Part shown: positions 35,299-41,728 of the stretch, piece after piece
Position numbering within the stretch: the stretch's first letter is position 1
Layout of the letters: each line of letters starts with the position of its first letter
Assembly: GCA_002311655.1 (NCBI GenBank)
Contig: DBYZ01000004.1
Span: 201,172-265,171 of the forward strand
Source of the DNA: Bacteroidales bacterium UBA1173
GTDB lineage: Bacteria; Bacteroidota; Bacteroidia; Bacteroidales; F082
Length of the DNA stretch: 64,000 nt
Direction: 5' to 3'
The notes under the pieces: model-generated
What the model was told of the DNA's origin: nothing
What the model saw: only the letters and a program-made list of their open reading frames with translations
The model's database searches: none
Position numbers and translations under genes: made by a program

Positions 35299-36135
35299 TT
35301 ATTCCTTATCGTAAACTAAACGCACACTATATCCAAACCAACGATGATTACCTCCAACACTGAGGTTGTCGTTACCAAATAACACTAACCAAGCCAATGA
35401 ACTATCACTGATGGATGTAGCAGACCAATAATTACCAATTACTCCACCTGCACCTACCACATAATTATTACGAAAGCCTGCTGCAGGTAAAAACACAGCA
35501 CCATTTGCTTCAAATTTAGTTAGCCAATCCAACAAGTTGATAACATTACTATCAAAGTCGACACTGAAACAATTTGTATTATTCAAATTGTATATTTCAT
35601 CATTCCAAAAGTCAGGCAGTAAGATAATACCATTAATGCCTTCTACTTGTGCTTTTGAATATCTTATTCCACTACTTGTATTCCTAACATCTATAACATA
35701 TAACCACTCTTCTTTTGTTAATGTACGCCATACACCGACAGTATTGCCACCATTAAACAATGCATTATTACCCCAGTCTGTAAAACTACTATAATCACCT
35801 TCAATTAATACATTTTTTGGATTATCGCCAGTTCCCCATCCAAATAAGTCCATCCAATCATCGTCATATAAATTTTGGTCAGTATAATCATATTGATGCT
35901 CCGCAAATCTCCATATATTAGTTGATATATTGTATTGTAAATTCCCTTTAGAAAAATACACTTGATTTCCGCTTTCATTAACTGTAAACAAACCATTAAT
36001 TGAACCCTCTGGATTATTATATGTTGGTGTATTAGGGTTTGATGCAGCCGAAGTATTGTCCTTTTTACAAGACACCAATACAACACACAACACCAGCAGT
36101 ATTAGTAATGATATTATAAATGATTTGTTTTTCAT
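35299..36135 (-). CDS. FISUMP-like (Fibrobacter major paralogous domain) lipoprotein
   Basis: 278 residues from the ATG at 36135; the longer upstream frame is discarded because MKNKSF...VVLVSCKKD is a clear lipoprotein signal (lipobox LVSC). A short linker rich in Asn/Pro/Thr is followed by the domain: VNESGNQVYFSKGNLQY, FGWGTGDNP, WRTLTKEEWLYVI, IILLPDFWNDE, and GNYWSATS...GYSVRLVY near the end. These are typical of the FISUMP/DUF1566-type domain in Bacteroidota surface lipoproteins of unknown role. A TATTTTTG element lies about 30 bp upstream on the minus strand. It stands alone between two toxin-antitoxin modules. Confidence 0.75.
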   Translation of the reverse strand: MKNKSFIISLLILLVLCVVLVSCKKDNTSAASNPNTPTYNNPEGSINGLFTVNESGNQVYFSKGNLQYNISTNIWRFAEHQYDYTDQNLYDDDWMDLFGWGTGDNPKNVLIEGDYSSFTDWGNNALFNGGNTVGVWRTLTKEEWLYVIDVRNTSSGIRYSKAQVEGINGIILLPDFWNDEIYNLNNTNCFSVDFDSNVINLLDWLTKFEANGAVFLPAAGFRNNYVVGAGGVIGNYWSATSISDSSLAWLVLFGNDNLSVGGNHRWFGYSVRLVYDKE

Positions 36136-36228
36136 GATTATTTGTTTTAATTTTTTGTATGACATTGCAAAAATAGGGATTTTTTCGAAGAAAGCAAAAG
36201 TATTTTTGAAAAAACATTGTGGCTTCGC

Positions 36229-36338
36229 GAGGGTGACTAAAAAGTCAAATTGACCTTCTGAGAATCGCGTATTTGATAATGGTTCTCCGGTCACTACCCG
36301 AATAACGAAAAGAGGATGACTACTTTTTAGTCACCCTC
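36229..36338. mobile_element. MITE-like element with 17-bp perfect terminal inverted repeats
   Basis: GAGGGTGACTAAAAAGT (36229-36245) and ACTTTTTAGTCACCCTC (36322-36338) are exact reverse complements, 76 bp apart, with no coding frame between them. Ends with GGTGACTAAAAAGT look like insertion-sequence ends, but I do not assign a family, and no target duplication is clear. Confidence 0.55.
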
Positions 36339-36339
36339 T
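36311..36339 (-). terminator. Hairpin at the end of the toxin-antitoxin-chaperone operon
   Basis: Reading the minus strand, AGAGGGTGACTA / TAGTCATCCTCT (11 of 12 pairs) is followed by TTTTCG, 10 bp after the stop of the gene at 36349. One arm is also the right end of the MITE-like repeat. Confidence 0.55.
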
Positions 36340-36348
36340 GGGGAGACT

Positions 36349-36771
36349 TTACGACACCACAAACGCCTTGTCAATCACCTTGTCCAAATAAATCGGTGGC
36401 AAAATGAAGGAATTAAGCGGTGAACCTATGGTTTTCGTGTATATTACACCACGCATTGAGCCATAACACAATGATGAAAACTGTACTAATAAAAACGGAT
36501 TAAATACTATTTTATCATCCTGTAACAGATTTTTAACCGACTCAGGCTCAATTTCGAAATAGCTACAAAGGCAGGCTTTCAATACTGGTTTTTCAACTTG
36601 TGAAGCCGTAATGATGATTTTGCTGCACAAAACATTATTACCTTTGTCAAAAGAGAATTGGATATCGGTTTGGAACTTCACTTCATTAACAGCCGCATCA
36701 TAGTTCTCTTCAAACATTGCAAACTGTTCCAAATCAATTTTTGAATATTTATATGTAATTTGTTGATTCAT
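36349..36771 (-). CDS. SecB-like chaperone of a toxin-antitoxin-chaperone module
   Basis: 140 residues from the ATG at 36771, 10 bp after the antitoxin stop. SecB-like features: EVKFQTDIQFSFDKGNNVL (central strands) and VQFSSLCYGSMRGVIYTKT...NSFILPPIYLDKV, close to the SecB end 'RG ... P.NL.P..F'. The usual N-terminal part of SecB is similar in size. In TAC modules (known from mycobacteria), a SecB-like protein folds and protects the antitoxin. Position as third gene after a toxin and an HTH antitoxin fits that role. A general SecB for export is the alternative. Confidence 0.65.
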   Translation of the reverse strand: MNQQITYKYSKIDLEQFAMFEENYDAAVNEVKFQTDIQFSFDKGNNVLCSKIIITASQVEKPVLKACLCSYFEIEPESVKNLLQDDKIVFNPFLLVQFSSLCYGSMRGVIYTKTIGSPLNSFILPPIYLDKVIDKAFVVS

Positions 36772-36781
36772 AATATTATTT

Positions 36782-37216
36782 CTATGCTGTAAGTTCATAT
36801 TTACCCATTTCAAAAGCACCTGTTATAACCTGAGTTTGGGTGTATTTGTCGCTTGTAACATCATTGACAAATGCATGTCTGTTACTTGACAACTCTAAAA
36901 CTTGTCTGAAAATATAAGGATGTGTCAGCGATAACAATTCCTCGCCGATAGCATTCTGTAATTTGCAAATTGTTTCAAGGGTAAGATTTTCATTACCTTT
37001 CAACAATTTACCGACATAAGCCGCTGACACTGCCATTCTTTCAGCCAAATCCTTCTGGCTCATGCCTGATTTGCGCAAATAATAGTGCAAACTCAACGCA
37101 ATATCTTGCGACATGCGAATCCATTCGCGGTTATCCCGTCTGTATTGTGCCTTTGCTTTTGCATCTTCACTTCTAGGCTTAGCTATCTCTGCCAATTTTT
37201 CAGTATTAAATGTCAT
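36782..37216 (-). CDS. HigA-type HTH antitoxin with long C-terminal extension
   Basis: 144 residues. Residues ~41-96 form an XRE-type HTH: LHYYLRKSGMSQKDLAERM, AVSAAYVGKLLKGNENLTL, ETICKLQNAIGEELL. The ~45 residues after it (YIFRQVLELSSNRHAF...FEMGKYELTA) are polar and without a predicted fold, which resembles the 'chaperone addiction' tails of antitoxins in toxin-antitoxin-chaperone systems. The gene lies between a probable toxin (11 bp upstream) and the SecB-like gene (10 bp downstream). It should repress its operon and bind the toxin. Confidence 0.78.
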   Translation of the reverse strand: MTFNTEKLAEIAKPRSEDAKAKAQYRRDNREWIRMSQDIALSLHYYLRKSGMSQKDLAERMAVSAAYVGKLLKGNENLTLETICKLQNAIGEELLSLTHPYIFRQVLELSSNRHAFVNDVTSDKYTQTQVITGAFEMGKYELTA

Positions 37217-37227
37217 AATGTATTGTG

Positions 37228-37770
37228 TTATAAATCATTACTATCAGATATTCCATTTTGTTTCAGCCAAGCTTTGACTTTGTCAATATTTTGCAAAACA
37301 TGGTCTTTTAAGTCTGGTGAATTTTGAATTGTATCTCCTAATTTTATTCCTCCACCAGTTATCAAATATGAATTGGAATCCAACTTAATTGCATACATTC
37401 GCAACAATGATGGTCTTACAATTCCATAAGATTTCATTGGGATATACTCTAATTCATATTTGTATTTACCTTCTAAAAATTTGAAATGACTGTCCAGATC
37501 CGGCGTTGTCCCAACTTCAACATTTTCACACAGCTCATAAAACAAATTTTCCAATCCATCAGCTTCATTTAAGACTTGCCTGCTCGCATCTTCAGGTTCA
37601 AAAGTCTTACCCCATTTCGGATCAGACAAATAATCAATATTTTCCATCATAAAACGAGTAACAAACTCCAAATCGTTCCATTGCTGCAACAATCTGTCGA
37701 ACTCATTTTCATCCTCATTATCGTATTGTACGCTGTACAAATAAGGTTTATAAATCTCGATTACCTCCAC
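37228..37770 (-). CDS. Probable toxin of the TAC module (RelE/HigB-like, distant)
   Basis: 180 residues, first gene of the three-gene minus-strand unit. The N-terminal ~90 residues are acidic and helical (DNEDENEFDRLLQQWNDLEF). The C-terminal half has the RelE/HigB-like pattern 'RPSLLRMYAIKLDSNSYLI TGGGIKLGDT', followed by a helix that ends DKVKAWLKQNGI. This is the layout of a longer Bacteroidota toxin family with an N-terminal addition to the RelE core. Identification depends mostly on gene order and that C-terminal motif. AT-rich composition is unlike the flanking metabolic genes. Confidence 0.6.
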   Translation of the reverse strand: MEVIEIYKPYLYSVQYDNEDENEFDRLLQQWNDLEFVTRFMMENIDYLSDPKWGKTFEPEDASRQVLNEADGLENLFYELCENVEVGTTPDLDSHFKFLEGKYKYELEYIPMKSYGIVRPSLLRMYAIKLDSNSYLITGGGIKLGDTIQNSPDLKDHVLQNIDKVKAWLKQNGISDSNDL

Positions 37771-37878
37771 ACCAAAATTAACTTATAAATTTAACACAAT
37801 AAAACTCACCTGCAAAAATACAACTATTTTTGACACAACAAACAATTTTTAAGAAAAAAATTAACCTTTGGGTTTATT

Positions 37879-38331
37879 TTATGGTATTAGTCTGTAAATC
37901 GTCCAATCATCCATTGGTTTGGCGCCGAGGGATTTGTAGAAGTTGATGGAGGGCGTGTTCCAGTCGAGGCAGACCCACTCCATGCGGCCGCAGTGGCGCT
38001 CTTTGGCGAGATGTGCGAGATACAATAACAATGCCTTGCCGTAGCCTAAACCTCGTTTTTCGGGGATGACGAAGAGGTCTTCGAGATAGAGGCCCTTGCG
38101 CCCGACGAAGGTGCTGAAGTTGTGGAAAAACAAGGCAAAACCGACAGGGATGCCGTCCTCGCAACCGAAAACGACCTCGGCATCGTGCTTCACAAACAAG
38201 GATTCATGAATGGTGTCGACAGTGGCTTCGACCTCATCGAGCATTTTCTCGTATTTTGCCAACTTTTTGATAAAGTCGAGGACTAAGCCGGCTTCGGATT
38301 CTTTTGCGGGTCTTATCTCAAATATGGGCAT
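37879..38331 (-). CDS. GNAT N-acetyltransferase (diamine/thialysine acetyltransferase-like)
   Basis: 150 residues from the ATG at 38331, chosen because MPIFEIRPAKESEAG is the standard GNAT start; the eight residues upstream are dispensable. Acetyl-CoA motif EDLFVIPEKRGLGYGKALLLYL and the end motif LDWNTPSINFYKSLGAKPMDDWTIYRL resemble eukaryotic SSAT/thialysine acetyltransferases. The substrate is probably a polyamine or amino acid amine. It follows the hydratase of the leucine-type operon with ~100 bp containing repeats, so co-expression is unclear. Confidence 0.85.
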   Translation of the reverse strand: MPIFEIRPAKESEAGLVLDFIKKLAKYEKMLDEVEATVDTIHESLFVKHDAEVVFGCEDGIPVGFALFFHNFSTFVGRKGLYLEDLFVIPEKRGLGYGKALLLYLAHLAKERHCGRMEWVCLDWNTPSINFYKSLGAKPMDDWTIYRLIP

Positions 38332-38355
38332 AATTGTTTCTTTTTGTGTTATCAA

Positions 38356-38432
38356 AGTCTTTAGTCTTTAGTTCTTAGTCTTTAGTAATTCTAGCTAACG
38401 ACTAGAGACTAAAGACTAGCGACTAAAAACTA
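38356..38432. repeat. AGTCTTTAG-type repeat forming an imperfect hairpin
   Basis: TAGTCTTTAGT-like units on the left (38362-38386) face GACTAGAGACTAAAGACTAG-like units on the right (38400-38420) around a short centre. The run is made of short repeated heptads of TTAGTCT. It lies between the hydratase and the GNAT gene and may be a dispersed repeat or transcript-end structure. Confidence 0.5.
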
Positions 38433-39197
38433 TTTCCGAAGGAAATCTTTCATTCTCTCTTGAGCGTCGGCCCCTACTCTTTCATTTGCGATGAGCGCTG
38501 ATGTCATGTCGAAGACGGGGCTGTATGGGTCGTCGTGGCCGCAGACCGAGCGGATGAGCTGTTTGCAATCTCTTATTGCCGATGGCGACGCCGCGAGATA
38601 GTTCTCTGTATAGAAATCCAAGTGTTTGTTAAGTTCTTCCATCGTGCCGATATAGTTGACGAGGTTGAACTTCAACGCTTCCTGAGTCGTGAACTTACGG
38701 CCGCTCAGCATGGTGTCGCGTGCCATCGCCTCGCCGCATTTTGCGATGACAAACGGCGATATCGTGGCCGGAGTGATGCCGAGTCTCACCTCGCTGAAAG
38801 CGAAGACGGTGTCATTTTCAGCCAACACCACGTCGCAAGCAGCTATGATGCCGTTGCCTCCACCGATGACGTGACCGTGCACCAGCGCGATAACCGGCGT
38901 GTTACAGAAATAGATGGTCTGAAACAGCTTTGAGAGCCTTCTCGCATCCTCGAGATTCTGGACATATCCGTTGTTGGCGATGTCTTTCATGTAGTTGAGG
39001 TCTGCGCCGGCGCAGAAGCTCTTGCCGTTGCCGCAAATCTCGATGACATGGATGTCATCACGAGCATCGAGCCAGTCGACGGCTTCGGTAAGCTCTTTTA
39101 TCATCGTGACATTCAACGCGTTACGAACCTCAGGACGGTTCAGTGCGATGCGAGCGACGTTTTTCTCTATTCCTATTTGAAGTGTGGTGAATTCCAT
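38430..39197 (-). CDS. Enoyl-CoA hydratase, probable methylglutaconyl-CoA hydratase
   Basis: 255 residues, crotonase family. Oxyanion-hole segments are GKSFCAGADLNYM and HVIGGGNGIIAACDVVLAE; FAFSEVRLGITPATISPFVI contains the Glu-containing catalytic stretch. The 'CAGADLNYMK' and 'RLGITPATISPF' signatures are typical of methylglutaconyl-CoA hydratases (LiuC/AUH group). It would convert 3-methylglutaconyl-CoA to HMG-CoA. It starts 2 bp after mccB, so they are translated together. HMG-CoA lyase, the next enzyme, is not in the window. Confidence 0.85.
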   Translation of the reverse strand: MEFTTLQIGIEKNVARIALNRPEVRNALNVTMIKELTEAVDWLDARDDIHVIEICGNGKSFCAGADLNYMKDIANNGYVQNLEDARRLSKLFQTIYFCNTPVIALVHGHVIGGGNGIIAACDVVLAENDTVFAFSEVRLGITPATISPFVIAKCGEAMARDTMLSGRKFTTQEALKFNLVNYIGTMEELNKHLDFYTENYLAASPSAIRDCKQLIRSVCGHDDPYSPVFDMTSALIANERVGADAQERMKDFLRK

Positions 39198-39199
39198 AA

Positions 39200-40807
39200 T
39201 TACATTCTAAATACTCCGAACTGTTGTGGCGGGAACTTCTGGTTGAGCGATGCCGCGATGCCCATGGCGAGGATTCTTCGTGTGTCGACCGGGTCGATGA
39301 TGCCGTCGTCCCACAGACGCGCGGTGCTGTAGAATGCCGAGCCTTCGTAGTCGTATTTGGCAAGAATCTCGCGTTTCAAAGCTTTGATTTCCTCTTCAGG
39401 AACAGGCATTCCCTTGTAATGGTACTGGTCTTCCTTGACGGTGGCCAGCACGTTGGCGGCCTGGGTGCCTCCCATGACCGAGATCTTGGCGTTAGGCCAC
39501 ATGAAAAGCAGTCTCGGGCTGTAGGCGCGACCCGCCATGCCGTAGTTGCCGGCGCCGAACGAGCCACCGAAGATGACTGTGAACTTCGGCACGTTGGCGT
39601 TGCTTACCGCATGCACCATCTTGGCTCCGTCTTTGGCGATGCCGCCGCATTCGTATTGCTTGCCGACCATGAAGCCGGTGACGTTCTGTAAGAATACCAA
39701 CGGGATGTTACGTTGGCAGCAAAGCTCGATGAAGTGTGTCGCCTTGAGTGCCGACTCGCTGAACAGCACGCCGTAGTTGGCGATGATGCCCACCGGAAAT
39801 CCCATGAGATGAGCGAATCCGCACACTATCGTCGTTGCATATCTCTCTTTGAACTCCTGGAAACGGCTGCCGTCGACGATACGCATGATGACCTCGCGCG
39901 GGTCGACGACTTTTCTTAAATCCACCGGTGCGATGCCGTAGAGCTCCGTCGGGTCGTAGAGAGGCTCTTCGACAGGAAGCAAATCCAGGAGCTGTTTCTT
40001 CGGCTTCTCCAGTGTTTTAAAGATGTTACGGCAAATCTGCATTGCATGGCTGTCGTTCTCCGCGAGGTGGTCGGCGACACCAGAGACAGAGGTATGCATC
40101 TCAGCGCCACCAAGCTCTTCGGCAGTGACGATCTCGCCCGTGGCAGCCTTCACCAGTGGTGGTCCGCCGAGGTAGATTGTGCCTTGTTTCTTCACGATGA
40201 TGGTCTCGTCGCTCATGGCAGGCACGTAGGCGCCGCCCGCGGTACACATTCCCATCACGATAGCGATTTGAGGGATGCCCATTGCCGACATCCTCGCCTG
40301 GTTGTAGAAGAAACGACCGAAATGCTCTTTGTCGGGGAACACGGTGTCCTGCTCTGGCAGGAAGGCGCCGCCACTGTCGACCATATACACGCACGGCAGA
40401 TGGTTTTCCATCGCTATCTCCTGTGCACGCAGGTGTTTCTTGACGGTGTATTGCATATATGTGCCGCCTTTCACCGTGGCGTCGTTGGCTACGATGACAG
40501 CCTCACGGCCTTGAATCATGCCGATACCGGTGATGATGCCCGCCGAAGGGAAGTCGTTGTTATATGTGTCGTAAGCCGCCATCGGCGAGAGCTCCAAAAA
40601 CGGAGTGTTCTTGTCGATAAGCAGGTCAATGCGCTCGCGTGCGAGCAGTTTGTTGCGTTTCTTATGTTTGGCTATCGCCGCCTCGCCGCCGCCGTGCATG
40701 CTGGCGTCCATGGCGTCGTGGTATTGCGCCATCAGCTCCATGAAAGCCTTGCGGTTCTCCTGAAACTCAGCGCTGCCGGGGTTGATTTGTGTCTTTAAAA
40801 CTTGCAC
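39200..40807 (-). CDS. mccB: Methylcrotonyl-CoA carboxylase beta subunit (carboxyltransferase)
   Basis: 535 residues from a GTG start, which fits the family N-terminus (VLKTQINPGSAEFQENR). Two crotonase-type halves: VYMVDSGGAFLPEQDTVFPD, GMCTAGGAYVPAMSDE, then GGSFGAGNYGMAGRAYSPR and MPVGIIAN...LFSESALKATHF. The ends TSVSGVADHLAENDSHAM and FPPQQFGVFRM are characteristic of MccB rather than PccB. It transfers carboxyl from biotin on MccA to 3-methylcrotonyl-CoA in the leucine pathway. A TATTTTTG promoter element lies just upstream on the minus strand. Confidence 0.92.
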   Translation of the reverse strand: MQVLKTQINPGSAEFQENRKAFMELMAQYHDAMDASMHGGGEAAIAKHKKRNKLLARERIDLLIDKNTPFLELSPMAAYDTYNNDFPSAGIITGIGMIQGREAVIVANDATVKGGTYMQYTVKKHLRAQEIAMENHLPCVYMVDSGGAFLPEQDTVFPDKEHFGRFFYNQARMSAMGIPQIAIVMGMCTAGGAYVPAMSDETIIVKKQGTIYLGGPPLVKAATGEIVTAEELGGAEMHTSVSGVADHLAENDSHAMQICRNIFKTLEKPKKQLLDLLPVEEPLYDPTELYGIAPVDLRKVVDPREVIMRIVDGSRFQEFKERYATTIVCGFAHLMGFPVGIIANYGVLFSESALKATHFIELCCQRNIPLVFLQNVTGFMVGKQYECGGIAKDGAKMVHAVSNANVPKFTVIFGGSFGAGNYGMAGRAYSPRLLFMWPNAKISVMGGTQAANVLATVKEDQYHYKGMPVPEEEIKALKREILAKYDYEGSAFYSTARLWDDGIIDPVDTRRILAMGIAASLNQKFPPQQFGVFRM

Positions 40808-40860
40808 CTCTTTAGTATTTTTTGCAAAAATACTTCTTTTTTTGAGATATAAAAAAAATG

Positions 40861-40895
40861 TTACAAAAAAAAGGACACGCCATAGTGACGTGTCC
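40861..40895 (-). terminator. Terminator of the giant-protein/lipoprotein unit
   Basis: On the minus strand, GGACACG / CGTGTCC with a short inner pairing is followed by eight or more T. It ends the transcript about 20 bp after the lipoprotein stop at 40916. Confidence 0.8.
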
Positions 40896-40915
40896 CCCTT
40901 AGTTATCGATGAGTC

Positions 40916-41716
40916 TTATTCAATCTTCATCCATTTCATCACTTGTTCAAAGGTGTTGCCTTCAGCGTCAAGGCGAATGGCGTACCAATCCATGTTGCCT
41001 TCTTCAAGCGATGCAATCACCCATGATTCGTATTTAACACGTTCACCAAGTGCATTCCAGCGAGTGGCGAGAAAGTCACCGTCCACGAAGTACTCGTTCA
41101 TCTCGCGTGGGATAAGCTGCCACACTCCCTCTTCGTCCTTGCGGTAGTAGTTGTAGGTGCCGTCGGCCATGAACTCAAGGCGTGCATTGTCATCATTGAA
41201 AGTGACGCCGCCTGTCAGCTCAGTGCACTCCCAAAGACCGATGATGTCCTGTGTGTATTCGTCATCAACCTCGGCACAGCGCAACTGGAATGGTCCAAAG
41301 TCTTCAACCGCCTCACCATTGAGGATGAATGTGTACATGCTGGTATAGCTCATGTCATCGCTGCCGACAGTAATGTCGGAATACTCTTCCATAGTTGTAA
41401 TGTTGTCCTTTTGCATTGTCACAACGATCTTATTGCCATCAATCTGCACGTCGGCCGGCTGATTGTAGGCCCACAATTCGTACTTATCAACCGATTGGCT
41501 GATGTAAGCCTTCAGAGTTGAGCCTTCCATGACGAAGCTGGTAGTCGAGATTCCGTTTGTCGGAACCAAATTATCGTCGCATTCAATGTAAAGCCACTTG
41601 CCTACAATCTGTTCGGCGATGGTTGGTGTAGGAACTACTGGAGTTTCTTTCTTGTCTTTTGTGCAGGAGACAAATACCATTGTCATAGCTGCGATAATAA
41701 TGAATAACTTTTTCAT
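40916..41716 (-). CDS. Lipocalin-like lipoprotein, two-domain
   Basis: 266 residues. Lipoprotein signal with lipobox VFVSC (Cys18) and a Pro/Thr linker (ETPVVPTPT). Two similar beta-rich units follow: QIVGKWLYIECDDN...VQIDGNKIVV (~35-125) and DIIGLWECTELTGG...LEFMADGTYNYY (~155-260), both with the I-G-x-W opening of lipocalin-like domains. It lies 12 bp after the giant T9SS gene on the same strand and ahead of a terminator, so it is very likely co-expressed with it. It may be a periplasmic or outer-membrane partner; ligand unknown. Confidence 0.72.
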   Translation of the reverse strand: MKKLFIIIAAMTMVFVSCTKDKKETPVVPTPTIAEQIVGKWLYIECDDNLVPTNGISTTSFVMEGSTLKAYISQSVDKYELWAYNQPADVQIDGNKIVVTMQKDNITTMEEYSDITVGSDDMSYTSMYTFILNGEAVEDFGPFQLRCAEVDDEYTQDIIGLWECTELTGGVTFNDDNARLEFMADGTYNYYRKDEEGVWQLIPREMNEYFVDGDFLATRWNALGERVKYESWVIASLEEGNMDWYAIRLDAEGNTFEQVMKWMKIE

Positions 41717-41728
41717 AACTAATTTCTT

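Noticed and set aside
32391..40807. Propionyl-CoA carboxylase instead of methylcrotonyl-CoA carboxylase
   Set aside because: The beta subunit carries MccB-type motifs (VSGVADHLAENDSH, ends FGVFRM) and lies next to a methylglutaconyl-CoA hydratase-like gene.
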